Of a DNA stretch of 64,000 bases, positions 15,357-25,469 are shown piece by piece; positions within the stretch are counted from its first letter, which is position 1; each line of letters opens with the position of its first letter. Where the stretch lies: assembly GCF_019355935.1 (NCBI RefSeq), contig NZ_CP079925.1, forward strand, positions 1,984,001-2,048,000, in the 5' to 3' direction. The notes beneath the pieces were generated by a model. The model worked only from the letters and a program-made list of their open reading frames with translations. It was not told the origin of the DNA and made no database searches. Source of the stretch: Comamonas sp. Y33R10-2 (GTDB lineage: Bacteria > Pseudomonadota > Gammaproteobacteria > Burkholderiales > Burkholderiaceae_C). Made by a program: the position numbers and the translations under genes.

Positions 15357-17084
15357 GTGAACCAGCCCACCCCCGCCATCGTTGCCCAAAGCGCTGTACG
15401 CCGCCTGCCTCGCTGGGCCCTGCTTTTGCTGTGCCTGGCCTACGTCATCCCCGGCTTTATCATGCGCGGCCCATGGCGCTCCAATGATATGGAGGCCTTT
15501 GGCTTCATGCGAGAGCTGTCCCTAGGTCACACCAGTTGGCTAGCGCCCAAGCTTTCCGGCCTCTCCCCCAGCATGGATGGGCTGCTGCCTTATTGGCTAG
15601 GCGCACTGTCGATGCAAGGCTTTGGGTGGTTGATGGGCCCTGAGATGGCCTCACGCCTGCCTTTTATTGCCTTATTAGTTCTGACGTTGGGTGCCACCTG
15701 GTGGGGCGCTTATTACTTGGCCCGCACCCCCGGCGCACAGCCCGTAAGCTTTGCCTTTGGCGGTGAGGCTACGCTGATTGACTACTCCCGGGCTATGGCC
15801 GATGCAGCCTTGCTGGCTCTAGTCGCCTGCCTTGGTCTGGCTCAGCTTTCGCACGAGACAACCAGCTACGTCACCCAACTAGGCTGCACCGCGCTGGTGT
15901 TCTTTGCGGCAGCCGCCATGGCTTACCACCCCAACAAATCGGCCATTGCACTCATCGTCGGCCTGCTGGGTTTGGCTTTGAGCGGCGCACCGACCATGGC
16001 CGTGCTGTTTGGCTTAGGCGGTAGCCTGATTGCCTTCACCCAGCACAGCTGGGGCGACAGCCGCGGCCGCGCACACCGACAGGCACGCATTTGGGCGGCA
16101 GCATGGCTTGTTTCAACCATTTTGGCCGCGATGCTGACCACCGCGCTTGACCAGTGGGTCTGGCATCTGGTGGACTCCGTCAGTGATCTGAGTGGACTGT
16201 TACAGCTACTGCTGTGGTTTTGCTGGCCCGCCTGGCCGCTGGCTTTGTGGACACTGTGGGTCTGGCGCCGTCAGATTGCATTTCCTCGCAGCAACTCTCA
16301 CCTTTCCATCGCACTGCTATTTGCAGCAGTACCCGTCGCTGCCTGCCTGAGTAGCACGCCGGCCGACCGTGCACTGCTGCTAGGTCTTCCTGCCATTGCT
16401 ACGCTGGCCGCCTTTGCACTACCCACCTTCCGCCGCAGCATTAGCGCGCTGATTGATTGGTTTACGCTGATCTTCTTCACCGTATCCGCAGTTGCTATCT
16501 GGGTGGTTTGGCTGGCATTTCAGACCGGATATCCGCCCAAGATCGCCGCCAATATTGCACGACTAGCTCCTCAATTTGAAGCGAGAATTTCATGGATTAC
16601 CGTCCTGATTGCACTCATCGCCACCGCTAGCTGGTTTGTTTTGGTCATCTGGCGTACATCTCGCAATCGCGCTGCCATCTGGAAAAGTCTGGTGCTGCCC
16701 GCTGGCGGCGCCACACTCAGCTGGGTGCTGCTATCCACCCTCTGGATTGCCCCGCTGGATCATGCCCGCAGCTATGAGTTTCAGATGTCGCAGCTGGCCG
16801 CTGAGCTACAAAAAAATCAGTCCCCTACTTGCGTGCTGACCTACGGCTTAGGCCGCGCCCAAATATCTGCTGTGCGCTACTACACCCATGTAGACACAGC
16901 TATGCTGCGCCACAACCCGGCTAGTGAGTGTGACTGGGCTTTAGTCGATGCAGACCGCTGGGCAGGCGATCACAACATCAAGCTGCGTCAAGGCTGGCAT
17001 GAAGTCAGCCGCATCACGCGCTTAAGCGGGCGCAAGGAAATCCTCATTTTGCTCAAGCGCGCAGACGCCTCTGCCGCGCGATGA
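15357..17084 (+). CDS. ArnT-like polytopic glycosyltransferase (GT39/GT83 type)
   Basis: Inner-membrane protein of about 575 residues with roughly a dozen hydrophobic helices. The N-terminus resembles lipid-linked sugar transferases: first helix, then a periplasmic loop GPWRSNDMEAFGFMRELSLG carrying acidic residues where ArnT/PMT enzymes hold their catalytic Asp/Glu. A C-terminal soluble domain (~480-575) follows. Likely transfers a sugar from a polyprenyl donor to lipid A or another envelope acceptor; the acceptor is unknown. GTG start chosen; a TTG 27 bases upstream is possible. Its stop overlaps the next start as ATGA, so it is coupled to the MATE gene. Confidence 0.7.
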   Translation: MNQPTPAIVAQSAVRRLPRWALLLLCLAYVIPGFIMRGPWRSNDMEAFGFMRELSLGHTSWLAPKLSGLSPSMDGLLPYWLGALSMQGFGWLMGPEMASRLPFIALLVLTLGATWWGAYYLARTPGAQPVSFAFGGEATLIDYSRAMADAALLALVACLGLAQLSHETTSYVTQLGCTALVFFAAAAMAYHPNKSAIALIVGLLGLALSGAPTMAVLFGLGGSLIAFTQHSWGDSRGRAHRQARIWAAAWLVSTILAAMLTTALDQWVWHLVDSVSDLSGLLQLLLWFCWPAWPLALWTLWVWRRQIAFPRSNSHLSIALLFAAVPVAACLSSTPADRALLLGLPAIATLAAFALPTFRRSISALIDWFTLIFFTVSAVAIWVVWLAFQTGYPPKIAANIARLAPQFEARISWITVLIALIATASWFVLVIWRTSRNRAAIWKSLVLPAGGATLSWVLLSTLWIAPLDHARSYEFQMSQLAAELQKNQSPTCVLTYGLGRAQISAVRYYTHVDTAMLRHNPASECDWALVDADRWAGDHNIKLRQGWHEVSRITRLSGRKEILILLKRADASAAR

Positions 17085-18451
17085 AGGCAGAGCTTCGGCA
17101 CATCAGCCGGCATGCGGGCACGGTACTAGCCGGGCAACTCGCCGTGATGGCCTTTGGCACCACAGACACCATTGTGGCCAGCCGCTACTCCAACGATGCA
17201 CTGGCCGCACTGTCCGTAGGCTCTGCTATTTTTGTCAGCGTCTATGCCTCACTGATGGGTATTTTTCAGGCGCTCCTGCCTCTGTGGTCAGAGCAGCGAG
17301 GAGCAGGTCAGCCAAAGGCGATTGGCCGCTCTTTGCGCCAATCCATGTATTTGTGCGCGCTCGCTTGCATGCTTGGCATGGCGGTGCTGCTTGCACCGGA
17401 TGCCCTGCTGCGCTGGACCGATGTACCTGAGGCTGTGCAGCATGAGGTCAAACGCTACCTGGCCGTTTTAGCCTGGGGTTTGCCGCCAGCGCTGCTATTT
17501 CGCATTTACAGCGCCCTCAATCAAGCCCTGGGGCACCCAAAATTAGTGACTTGGCTGCAGTTGATTTCTTTGCTGATCAAAATTCCGCTGTCCATCTGGT
17601 TCACCTTTGGGGGCTTGGGGCTTGAGCCTATGGGGGTCGTAGGCTGCGCACTGGCTACCCTACTCGTGAACTACGCCATGTTTGCCACGGCGTTGTGGCT
17701 CGTACGCACGCAAGATTTTTATAGACCGCTAGCACTCTGGGTCAAGCTAGAGCGGCCGGACTGGAAGCAGCTGGGATACTTCTCCCGCCTCGGCGTGCCT
17801 GCAGGACTGGCGATTTTGGTGGAAGTCACTTCCTTTACCCTGATGGCACTTTACGTCGCCCGCCAAGGCTCGCTTTCATCGGCCAGCCACCAAATTGCAG
17901 CCAACCTTGCTGCCATTCTTTACATGGTGCCGCTATCGCTGGGCATTGCCGCCAGCGCCCGCATCAGCTACTGGCGCGGCGCGGACGATGAAGCACAGGC
18001 CCGCAAACTCATTATTCAATGTTTTAAGCTTTCAGTCATTATCGGCATTGGACTAGGAGCTACTCTTTTAATAGCACGAAGCTGGATTGCAGATATCTAC
18101 ACAGACTCACCCAAGGTGCTGGCACTGACCTCATGGCTACTCATCTCAGTAGCGGCTTACCACGTGGCCGACTGCGTACAGACCTATTGTATTTTTGTGC
18201 TGCGCTGCTACCGCGTAACCGTCGCCCCACTAATCATTTACTGCGTATTACTCTGGGGCGGAGGTCTGGGCGCAGGTTACTGGCTCACCTACGAATGGCA
18301 GGGCGGCCCCGCTTGGCAAGGCTGGCAAGCCACTCCCATGCCGTTTTGGATTTGCAGCGCAGTGGCTTTACTTGTGACCGCGATTGCCTTCAGCAGCATG
18401 CTGTTCAAAGTGATTAGAGAGCCTGAACCATCACCACAAAGCGCTCAATAA
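17081..18451 (+). CDS. MATE family efflux transporter
   Basis: Polytopic exporter of 456 residues, about 12 membrane helices in two homologous halves. The first half starts AGQLAVMAFGTTDTIVASRYSND, a typical NorM-like MATE opening; the second starts RLGVPAGLAILVEVTSFTLMAL. It probably exports cationic compounds using a Na+ or H+ gradient. Translationally coupled to the glycosyltransferase gene by an ATGA overlap, which hints at a shared envelope role, but drug export remains the default assignment. The last seven bases overlap the convergent phoR end. Confidence 0.88.
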   Translation: MKAELRHISRHAGTVLAGQLAVMAFGTTDTIVASRYSNDALAALSVGSAIFVSVYASLMGIFQALLPLWSEQRGAGQPKAIGRSLRQSMYLCALACMLGMAVLLAPDALLRWTDVPEAVQHEVKRYLAVLAWGLPPALLFRIYSALNQALGHPKLVTWLQLISLLIKIPLSIWFTFGGLGLEPMGVVGCALATLLVNYAMFATALWLVRTQDFYRPLALWVKLERPDWKQLGYFSRLGVPAGLAILVEVTSFTLMALYVARQGSLSSASHQIAANLAAILYMVPLSLGIAASARISYWRGADDEAQARKLIIQCFKLSVIIGIGLGATLLIARSWIADIYTDSPKVLALTSWLLISVAAYHVADCVQTYCIFVLRCYRVTVAPLIIYCVLLWGGGLGAGYWLTYEWQGGPAWQGWQATPMPFWICSAVALLVTAIAFSSMLFKVIREPEPSPQSAQ

Positions 18452-19866
18452 ACACAGCGCCGCTGCGCTAACCGAGCCAGCGATGGCGCTGCGGCATCAG
18501 CGCTAACGCGCACACGCGTGGCCGGGAAAGTCACAGAGAACTCCGAGCCCTTGCCTACTTCGCTCTCAATCGTGAGTTTGGCGCCGTGACGCTGCAGCAC
18601 ATGCTTGACGATGGCCAATCCTAGCCCCGTGCCCCCGGTATCGCGCGAACGGCTGCGGTCCACCCGGTAAAAGCGCTCAGTCAGGCGCGAGACATGTTTG
18701 GCGTCAATACCCGGGCCTGAGTCCTTGACGGCGAAACGAGCCGTCCCATCGCCCAAAACCTGCCAGTTCACATCAATTTTTCCGCCCGCAGGGGTGTAGC
18801 GCATGGCATTACTCAACAGGTTGGAAATGGCGCTATGCAACTCAGCACTTGCCCCCGCCACTTCACCCAGTTGCTTGAGCTGTGCAGCATCGGGAAAATT
18901 CAGCACATGCGGTCTCGCCTGCTTGCGTGTCAAGGTATTCGACAGTCCACGCGCTTCGTTCTCACAACGTACGAGCAGGTCTGCGACTGAGACCCAATCG
19001 CTGTTGCTGGGCGGCGGGCCTCCTTCCAAACGCGAGAGCGTGAGCAAGTCTTCAACCAGATGCCGCATACGCTCGGCCTGCTGAGCCATCAGCGCCAAAT
19101 AGCGGCTGCGCTCTTCCTCCTCCAACGGTAGGTTTTGCAGTGTTTCCACAAAGCCTGCCAAGACTGTGAGTGGCGTGCGAATTTCATGCGAAACATTGGC
19201 CACAAAGTCACGACGCATGGCCTCAGCCTGCTCAAGCGCCGTCACATCACGTGACAGCAGCAGCTTGCGCCCTTCACCATAGCCATAGATCTGCACAGAC
19301 AAGCGCACAGGGCGTGAAGGCGTGCTTTCTCGGCCATGCATCACCAGATCATGGGTGAAATCATGCGCTGCAAAATAGGCGTTGAACTGAGGGTCGCGCA
19401 CCAAGTTGCCAATGTTTTGCAAGACATCGCGCTGGGCATCAAAGCCAAATTGCTTGGACGATATCTGGTTACACCACTCAATACGCCCCTGCTCGTCAAG
19501 AAACACCACCCCATTGGGGCTAGCCTGCAGGGCGGACAAAATATCATTGAGGCGCTGCTCACCTTGGTGCACCTGCTGCTCGCCATGACGAATCCAACGG
19601 CGCATGCGCACTCCCGCTTCGCCCCAAACACCTGCCAAATCAGGCGCGGCGCCCAGCTCTGGCTGGCGCAACCAGCGCAGCAGCCGCGCAGCATTGAAGC
19701 TATCCACCAGCCACCAAATCCAGCCACCTAAGCAAGCAGCCGCCAACGCAACAATCGCTTGCTGGGCCGGCGAAGCCTCTGGGTGGAGGAAATAGACCCA
19801 GATGGCCCAAACCGCCATAGCTACAGCAATTTGAGAGGCCAATAATCGAAAAGCACGCCAGCCCAT
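18445..19866 (-). CDS. phoR: Phosphate regulon sensor histidine kinase PhoR
   Basis: Inner-membrane kinase that phosphorylates PhoB under low phosphate. 473 residues: two membrane helices near the N-terminus (~10-60), a linker, a PAS domain (~105-205, SPNGVVFLDEQGRIEWCN), HisKA with NVSHEIRTPLTVLAGF (H227), and HATPase_c with SNLLSNAMRYTP, DSGPGID and GGTGLGLAIVKH. Start chosen at the ATG preceded by AGAGAG; an upstream in-frame ATG adds 17 residues without family support. Last gene of the pst-pho operon; signal comes through PhoU and the Pst transporter. Confidence 0.95.
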   Translation of the reverse strand: MGWRAFRLLASQIAVAMAVWAIWVYFLHPEASPAQQAIVALAAACLGGWIWWLVDSFNAARLLRWLRQPELGAAPDLAGVWGEAGVRMRRWIRHGEQQVHQGEQRLNDILSALQASPNGVVFLDEQGRIEWCNQISSKQFGFDAQRDVLQNIGNLVRDPQFNAYFAAHDFTHDLVMHGRESTPSRPVRLSVQIYGYGEGRKLLLSRDVTALEQAEAMRRDFVANVSHEIRTPLTVLAGFVETLQNLPLEEEERSRYLALMAQQAERMRHLVEDLLTLSRLEGGPPPSNSDWVSVADLLVRCENEARGLSNTLTRKQARPHVLNFPDAAQLKQLGEVAGASAELHSAISNLLSNAMRYTPAGGKIDVNWQVLGDGTARFAVKDSGPGIDAKHVSRLTERFYRVDRSRSRDTGGTGLGLAIVKHVLQRHGAKLTIESEVGKGSEFSVTFPATRVRVSADAAAPSLARLAQRRCVY

Positions 19867-19937
19867 ATTTACTCTCTTTGGTGATGTTTGGCCAAAGCTT
19901 GCTAAAAAGCGCTGCAAAAATGCAGCGCAAAACGCTC

Positions 19938-20633
19938 TCAGGTTAGCGCCTGCGCGCTGAAGCGGTAACCTGCACCACGTACAGTTTCAATCAGCGCACC
20001 GGCCACACCCAGCGACTCGCGCAGGCGCTTCACGTGCACATCTACAGTTCGCTCTTCAATAAAGACATGGTCACCCCAAACCTTATCAAGCAGTTGCGCA
20101 CGGCTATGCACGCGTTCGGGATGCTTCATGAAATAGCTCAGCAGCTTGAACTCTGTGGGACCAATTTTCAGCAACTCACCCTGCCAGCTCACGCGGTGGG
20201 TGGCAGCGTCAAGCACCAACTCTCCGATAGTGACCTTGTCTAAAGCCTGCTCTGGCGCACGGCGACGCAGCACAGCACGAATACGGGCAAGTAGTTCCTG
20301 CGTGGAAAAAGGCTTGGTGATGTAGTCATCCGCGCCCGCATCCAAACCGGCCACTTTGTCAGGCTCATCGCCGCGGGCAGTCAGCATCAAAATCGGCACA
20401 GCCTTAGTGCGACTATCAGAGCGCCACTTGCGCGCCAAAGACAGGCCGCTGGCACCGGGCAGCATCCAATCAAGCAGGATCACATCAGGCAGCACCGCAT
20501 CCAGCTCGCGCTGGGCCGAAACACCATCTTCAGCCCACACGGGCTGAAAACCGTTATGCCTCAGGTTGACTGCAATTAGCTCTGCAATTGCAGGTTCGTC
20601 CTCAACGATGAGAACCATGGGCAACTTCTTCAT
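19938..20633 (-). CDS. phoB: Phosphate regulon response regulator PhoB
   Basis: OmpR-family transcription factor of 231 residues that binds Pho boxes. Receiver domain: VLIVEDEPAIAELI, phospho-acceptor D55 in ILLDWMLPG, LTARGDE and the conserved lysine in YITKPFS. The C-terminal winged helix contains HSRAQLLDKVWGDHVFIEERTVDVHVKRLR, the recognition region that is diagnostic for PhoB. Candidate targets within the window are the repeats before pstS and ppk1. Lies between phoU and phoR on the same strand. Confidence 0.97.
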   Translation of the reverse strand: MKKLPMVLIVEDEPAIAELIAVNLRHNGFQPVWAEDGVSAQRELDAVLPDVILLDWMLPGASGLSLARKWRSDSRTKAVPILMLTARGDEPDKVAGLDAGADDYITKPFSTQELLARIRAVLRRRAPEQALDKVTIGELVLDAATHRVSWQGELLKIGPTEFKLLSYFMKHPERVHSRAQLLDKVWGDHVFIEERTVDVHVKRLRESLGVAGALIETVRGAGYRFSAQALT

Positions 20634-20651
20634 CCGGGACTTGCCTCCTGC

Positions 20652-21353
20652 TTACAGCACTGCCGATTCGATTTCGGCCATGGTCTGGTGGCGAACGTCT
20701 TTGCCCTCGACCAGGTAGATGATCAGCTCTGCCACGTTTTTGGAGTGGTCGCCAATGCGCTCAATGGCCTTGGCAAGAAAGAGCAAGTCCAGACTGGCGG
20801 AGATGGTGCGCGGGTCTTCCATCATGTACGTGATGAGCTTGCGCACAAAGCCGTCAAACTCTTCGTCGATCAGGTCGTCTTCTTTCAAAATTGCGACCGC
20901 AGCCTTGGTATCTAAGCGGGCAAAGGCATCAAGCGTCTTGCGAAGCAACTCCGAAGCCATTTGGGCCGCTACGCGCAGCTCACCACTGGGCAGCGAGCGC
21001 GCTGCGCCGCTGTCAATGATGGACTTGACCATGCGGGCCATCTTGCAGGCCTCGTCGCCCATGCGCTCCAAATTGGCAGTGGACTTGGAGAACGCAATTA
21101 ACAGACGCAAATCACGCGCCGTCGGCTGGCGGCGGGCAATGATGGAAGATAGTTCCTGATCAATCTCCACTTCCATCGCGTTAACGCGCTGCTCGGTGCT
21201 AATGACCAGCTCCACCGCATCGGTACTGAAGCTGGTCAGCGCATAGACGGCATTGCGGATCTGTGACTCGACCAGCCCGCCAAGCTCCATGACGCGGGCC
21301 GAGACGCGGTTGAGTTCCGCGTCGAACTGGGTGGACAAATGTTTTTCTATCAT
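20652..21353 (-). CDS. phoU: Phosphate-specific transport system regulator PhoU
   Basis: Cytosolic regulator of 233 residues that links the Pst transporter to PhoR and limits phosphate uptake. Two PhoU three-helix repeats: the first around ELGGLVESQIRNAVYAL and NLERMGDEACKMARMV, the second around AKAIERIGDHSKNVAEL. The E/DxxxD metal-binding motifs are visible in both (ERMGDE, ERIGDH). The start follows AAGGA and gives MIEKHLSTQFD, matching family ends. An upstream in-frame start adding 23 residues is not supported. Confidence 0.96.
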   Translation of the reverse strand: MIEKHLSTQFDAELNRVSARVMELGGLVESQIRNAVYALTSFSTDAVELVISTEQRVNAMEVEIDQELSSIIARRQPTARDLRLLIAFSKSTANLERMGDEACKMARMVKSIIDSGAARSLPSGELRVAAQMASELLRKTLDAFARLDTKAAVAILKEDDLIDEEFDGFVRKLITYMMEDPRTISASLDLLFLAKAIERIGDHSKNVAELIIYLVEGKDVRHQTMAEIESAVL

Positions 21354-21405
21354 TGCTCTAATCCTTCTCAGCTTTACGAAGTCTTCTTTAGCGCCTTTGG
21401 CTCTT

Positions 21406-21528
21406 AGAGCCGCTAACACCACCCTTGATACGTCGTTGCTTTGCCTTGTCGTACTCGTGTACTGCCTGCGGCTTCGCGCCTCGCCTCAAACGCAAACCTT
21501 CGGTTTACTGGGTTGTGTTAGCCGCTCT
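21406..21528. repeat. Long imperfect inverted repeat between pstB and phoU
   Basis: Outer arms AGAGCCGCTAACACCACCC (21406-21424) and GGGTTGTGTTAGCCGCTCT (21510-21528) match at 17 of 19 bases. Between them are smaller palindromes: AAACC TTC GGTTT, GTAC TCGT GTAC, and a GGC/GCC-rich stretch. The far arm runs into the pstB stop codon. In RNA this gives a branched structure of about 120 nt that could set the ratio of PstB to PhoU or protect the upstream message. Confidence 0.6.
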
Positions 21529-22304
21529 TAACCAAATCGGCCTGTGATGTAGTCTTCCGTTTCCTTGCGCTCGGGCTTGAAGAACATTTTTTCGGTTTCA
21601 CCGAACTCCATCAAGTCACCCAAATACATGTACGCCGTGTAGTCACTGCAACGCGCGGCCTGCTGCATGTTGTGAGTCACGATGACGACGGTGTAGTCAT
21701 CCTTTAACTCAGCAATCAGCTCTTCAATCTTGGCTGTAGAGATAGGGTCCAGTGCCGAGCATGGCTCGTCGAGCAATAACACCTCAGGTTTGATCGCAAT
21801 GCCGCGTGCAATGCACAGACGCTGCTGCTGACCACCCGACAGACCCGAGCCGCTTTGCTGCAGCTTGTCTTTGACTTCGTTCCACAGCGCGGCCTTGCGC
21901 AGCGCCCATTCCACGCGCTCATCCATGTCTGAGGAGTTCAGGCTTTCAAACAACTTCACGCCAAAGGCAATGTTGTCGTAGATGGACATGGGGAACGGCG
22001 TTGGCTTCTGGAACACCATGCCAACCTTGGCACGAATCAGCGCCACATCCTGCTTGCTGGTCAGCAGGTTGTCGCCGTCCAGCAAAATTTGGCCTTCGGC
22101 GCGCTGCTCGGGGTACAGCTCGAACATGCGGTTAAAGGTACGCAGCAAGGTGGACTTGCCACAGCCCGACGGGCCAATAAAGGCCGTGACCTTTTTTTCG
22201 GGAATGTCGAGATTGATGTTTTTGAGCGCGTGAAACTTGCCGTAATAGAAGTTCAGGTCGCGCACAGCCAGCTTGATATTGGCGGGAGCAATAGTTGCAG
22301 TCAT
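21528..22304 (-). CDS. pstB: Phosphate ABC transporter ATP-binding protein PstB
   Basis: ATPase of the high-affinity phosphate importer, 258 residues. Walker [10 protein letters not shown] (residues 44-52), Q-loop [16 protein letters not shown], signature [14 protein letters not shown], Walker [14 protein letters not shown], and the switch histidine in IVTHNM. The [11 protein letters not shown] stretch is specific to PstB among ABC ATPases. Follows pstA with a short gap in the pstSCAB order. Confidence 0.98.
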   Translation of the reverse strand: MTATIAPANIKLAVRDLNFYYGKFHALKNINLDIPEKKVTAFIGPSGCGKSTLLRTFNRMFELYPEQRAEGQILLDGDNLLTSKQDVALIRAKVGMVFQKPTPFPMSIYDNIAFGVKLFESLNSSDMDERVEWALRKAALWNEVKDKLQQSGSGLSGGQQQRLCIARGIAIKPEVLLLDEPCSALDPISTAKIEELIAELKDDYTVVIVTHNMQQAARCSDYTAYMYLGDLMEFGETEKMFFKPERKETEDYITGRFG

Positions 22305-22321
22305 GATCGAGAACTTTCGAA

Positions 22322-23206
22322 TTATTTTTGGCGAGTGATGTAACGCGCCAGGATATTGAGACCCAGCACAGCGACCGTGATGAGTAGCACGCCGGCCCAG
22401 GCCAGTTGCTGCCAGTTCTCATACGGGCTCATCGCAAATTTAAAGATAGTGACCGGCAGACTAGCCATGGGCTTGGTCATGTCGGCATTCCAGAACTGGT
22501 TGTTCAGCGCGGTAAACAGCAAAGGTGCTGTTTCACCGGCAATACGGGCCACGGCCAGCAGTACACCGGTAATCACACCGGCGCGCGCAGCGCGCAGCGT
22601 GACCATGATGATGACCTTCCACTTGGGCGTGCCCAGCGCGTAGGCCGCTTCACGCAAGCTTGCAGGCACCAGCACCAGCATGTTTTCTGTGGTACGGATG
22701 ACCACTGGAATCACAATCAGCGCCAGCGCAATCACACCTGCGATACCGGAGAAGCTCTTGAGGCGCATCACCACCACGGTGTAGACAAACAGGCCGATCA
22801 CAATGGAAGGAGCCGACAGCAAGATGTCGTTCACAAAGCGGGTTGTACTGGCCAGCCAGCTTTTATTGTCGTACTCAGCCAGATAGACACCGGCCATGAC
22901 GCCAATGGGTGTGCCCACAAACGTGGCCAGCGTCACCATCATCAAAGAGCCCCAGATGGCGTTGGCGATGCCGCCCTCATCATTGGGCGGTGGCGTCATC
23001 TGCGTGAACAGAGCAATGCTCAGGCCGCCCAAGCCCTGACGCACGGTTTCCCACAGAATCCAAACCAGCCAGAAGACGCCAAACATCATGGCGGCCAAGG
23101 ACATCACCAACGCCACCTGATTAAGGCGCTTTCGCTTGTCGTACTTGGCTTGGCGCGCAGCAGCGAGGTCTGCTGCGCTGATCATTTTTGAAGAGGTCGA
23201 ACTCAT
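22322..23206 (-). CDS. pstA: Phosphate ABC transporter permease PstA
   Basis: Membrane subunit of the phosphate importer, 294 residues, about six helices. The EAA loop coupling it to PstB is around [27 protein letters not shown]; the family stretch [16 protein letters not shown] lies after it. The ATG overlaps the pstC TGA (ATGA), giving translational coupling and probably equal permease subunit supply. Confidence 0.97.
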   Translation of the reverse strand: MSSTSSKMISAADLAAARQAKYDKRKRLNQVALVMSLAAMMFGVFWLVWILWETVRQGLGGLSIALFTQMTPPPNDEGGIANAIWGSLMMVTLATFVGTPIGVMAGVYLAEYDNKSWLASTTRFVNDILLSAPSIVIGLFVYTVVVMRLKSFSGIAGVIALALIVIPVVIRTTENMLVLVPASLREAAYALGTPKWKVIIMVTLRAARAGVITGVLLAVARIAGETAPLLFTALNNQFWNADMTKPMASLPVTIFKFAMSPYENWQQLAWAGVLLITVAVLGLNILARYITRQK

Positions 23207-24225
23207 GCGCGGGCTCCTTCATTCTTTTTCAGGCGACTGAGCAGCAGCTTGGACATGGTCAGCACGATGAAGGTGATGAAGAACAGCACCAGACCCAGAT
23301 AGATCAGCGATGCCTGATGCAAGCCTTCGCCCGCTTCAGCAAACTCATTGGCCAGTGCAGAGGTGATGCTGTTAGCAGCCTCAAACACAGACAGCGAGTT
23401 GAGCTGATTCATATTACCGATCACAAAAGTGACGGCCATGGTCTCGCCCAAAGCACGGCCCAGACCCAACATCACACCGCCCAGCACACCCGTCTTGGTA
23501 TAGGGCAGCACCACTTTCCAGACCACTTCCCAAGTCGTTGAGCCCAAACCATAAGCAGACTCTTTGAGCAGCGCAGGCGTGACTTCAAACACATCACGCA
23601 TCACCGATGCAATGAAGGGAATGATCATGATGGCCAAAATAATGCCGGCCGACAAAATGCCGATACCCACAGGTGGGCCAGACACAAAAGCGCCCAGATA
23701 GGGCACGCCGGTCAGCAGCTCTTGCAAAGGCTGCTGCACATAGGTGGCGAGCACGGGCCCAAACACCATCAGGCCCCACATGCCGTAAACAATGGAGGGA
23801 ACCGCAGCCAGCAGCTCAATCGCCGTACCCAGCGGGCGCTTGAGCCAAGCGGGCGAGAGCTCCGTCAGAAACAGGGCAATGCCAAAGCTCACAGGCACTG
23901 CAATCAAAAGCGCGATGGCAGATGTCGCCAGCGTGCCGTAAATCATGACCAAGCCGCCGTACTGGTCCTGCACGGGATCCCAGACGCTACTGGTCAAAAA
24001 GCCCAAGCCATATTTATGAATGGCAGGCCAGGCGCCCACAAATAACGAGCCCATGATGGCCACAAGCAGCGCCAGCGTCAAAAGCGCTGCGCCGCGTGCG
24101 AGAACACCAAACAGACGATCCGCCAGGCGACCCGACATCATCGGTGCACGTGGCGGAGAAGGAGAGCGTCGCTTGGCTGCATCTGTAGAAGCAGTCAGCG
24201 AGCTAGAGGGCGACGTAGTTGACAC
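23203..24225 (-). CDS. pstC: Phosphate ABC transporter permease PstC
   Basis: Second permease subunit, 340 residues. Helices begin after a Ser/Thr/Pro-rich cytoplasmic N-terminus of about 40 residues. EAA loop [20 protein letters not shown] and the [17 protein letters not shown] block are typical. A GTG start is preferred because AAAGG stands about eight bases before it; extending to an ATG further upstream would add 23 unsupported residues and run through the intergenic hairpin zone. Confidence 0.94.
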   Translation of the reverse strand: MSTTSPSSSLTASTDAAKRRSPSPPRAPMMSGRLADRLFGVLARGAALLTLALLVAIMGSLFVGAWPAIHKYGLGFLTSSVWDPVQDQYGGLVMIYGTLATSAIALLIAVPVSFGIALFLTELSPAWLKRPLGTAIELLAAVPSIVYGMWGLMVFGPVLATYVQQPLQELLTGVPYLGAFVSGPPVGIGILSAGIILAIMIIPFIASVMRDVFEVTPALLKESAYGLGSTTWEVVWKVVLPYTKTGVLGGVMLGLGRALGETMAVTFVIGNMNQLNSLSVFEAANSITSALANEFAEAGEGLHQASLIYLGLVLFFITFIVLTMSKLLLSRLKKNEGARA

Positions 24226-24266
24226 GTGGGCGCCTTTATTCGCAAAAGGTTGAAAAAAGCGGCGAA

Positions 24267-24287
24267 GGTGCCGTCCGGAACGACACC
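24267..24287 (-). terminator. pstS-pstC intergenic hairpin (attenuator-like)
   Basis: On the minus strand GGTGTCGT pairs with ACGGCACC around TCCGG, followed 9 bases later by six T. Such a stem after pstS can trap or protect transcripts so that the binding protein is made in excess over the permeases. Confidence 0.5.
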
Positions 24288-24325
24288 TCACCACTCATGC
24301 ATGACTAGAGTAATTACTGTAGCAA

Positions 24326-25357
24326 TTACTGAACAACAGCCTTACCGGAAGTGTCCTTGATATCGTTCCAAGACTTGTAAATCACCGACTTCACCGCTTC
24401 AGGCATAGGCACATAGTCCAGATCTGCAGCCGTCTTGTCACCTTGCTTGAAGGTCCATTCAAAGAACTTCAGCGAAGCAGCGGCCTGAGCAGGCTTGTCT
24501 TGCGACTTGTGCATCAGAATGAAAGTAGCCGAAGTGATAGGCCAAGCATTCTTGCCGGGTTGGTTGGTCAAGATTTGGTAGAAGCTCTTGGCCCAATCAG
24601 CGCCAGCAGCTGCAGCTTTGAAAGTTTCGTCATCAGGAGAGACGTAAACGCCATCCTTGTTTTGCAGCTGCGCAAAATTCATCTTGTTTTGCTTTACATA
24701 GGCGTACTCAACGTAGCCGATGGAGTTGGGCAGGCGGCCAACGAAAGCGGCGACGCCTTCATTACCCTTGCCGCCAGCGCCTGTAGGCCAGTTCACCGCC
24801 TTGCCTTCGCCGACTTTTTCCTTCCACTCAGCGTTCACCTTGGAGAGGTAATTAGTGAAGCCAAAAGTAGTACCCGAGCCATCAGCGCGGCGCACCGGGG
24901 CGATGGTTGCATTAGGCAAAGCCACCCCGGGGTTCAGCGCCGTGATGGCGGCATCGTTCCACTTGGTAATCTTGCCCAGATAGATGTCGCCCAAGACTTG
25001 ACCAGACAGCTTGAGCTGACCCGGAGTCACACCCTTGATGTTGACCACAGGCACAATGCCGCCGATCACGGTGGGGAACTGAACCAGACCTTTTTTGGCC
25101 AGATCTTCATCTTTAAGCGGTTCATCGGAAGCACCGAAATCTACCGTCTTGGCTTCGATCTGCTTGACGCCAGCGCTGGAGCCCACGGACTGGAAGTTCA
25201 CCTTAACACCAGTGGCCTTGTGGTAATCAGCAGCCCACTTGGAGTACAGAGGTGCGGGGAAGCTTGCACCAGCACCAGTGGCTTCTTGGCTGGCTTGGGC
25301 CAGACCACCTACAGACAAAGCACCAGCCACCAGAACGTGAATCAAGGACAACTTCAT
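24326..25357 (-). CDS. pstS: Phosphate ABC transporter substrate-binding protein PstS
   Basis: Periplasmic phosphate receptor of 343 residues. Signal peptide [22 protein letters not shown] with cleavage after AQA. Mature protein starts [17 protein letters not shown], and the phosphate-contact motifs [20 protein letters not shown] and [11 protein letters not shown] are intact. AGAGG lies before the ATG. First gene of the pst-pho operon, preceded by a Pho-box-like repeat. Confidence 0.98.
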   Translation of the reverse strand: MKLSLIHVLVAGALSVGGLAQASQEATGAGASFPAPLYSKWAADYHKATGVKVNFQSVGSSAGVKQIEAKTVDFGASDEPLKDEDLAKKGLVQFPTVIGGIVPVVNIKGVTPGQLKLSGQVLGDIYLGKITKWNDAAITALNPGVALPNATIAPVRRADGSGTTFGFTNYLSKVNAEWKEKVGEGKAVNWPTGAGGKGNEGVAAFVGRLPNSIGYVEYAYVKQNKMNFAQLQNKDGVYVSPDDETFKAAAAGADWAKSFYQILTNQPGKNAWPITSATFILMHKSQDKPAQAAASLKFFEWTFKQGDKTAADLDYVPMPEAVKSVIYKSWNDIKDTSGKAVVQ

Positions 25358-25407
25358 GAAACGACCTCTTAGGGTTGAAAGATTCGATGGAGTGAACTTT
25401 AAAAACC

Positions 25408-25429
25408 TTTTATGACAGCGTTGTGACAC
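25408..25429 (-). promoter_or_regulatory. Pho box upstream of pstS
   Basis: On the minus strand GTGTCAC AACG CTGTCAT AAAA: two 11-bp units matching the PhoB consensus CTGTCAT-N4-CTGTCAY, 51-72 bases before the pstS ATG. A TTTAAAGT stretch stands at a plausible -10 position. Confidence 0.8.
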
Positions 25430-25469
25430 AAATATCTCACCAAACCGCAGAGTGAAATAATTGCTCTTC

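Noticed and set aside
18445..18451. Seven-base tail-to-tail overlap of the MATE and phoR genes as a sign of a frameshift
   Set aside because: Both proteins reach normal length and end plausibly; short convergent overlaps are common.
21406..21528. Integron attC site
   Set aside because: The arms GGCTAAC/GTTAGCC-like look similar at first sight but do not meet the RYYYAAC/GTTRRRY core, no second core pair is placed correctly, and there is no integrase or cassette.
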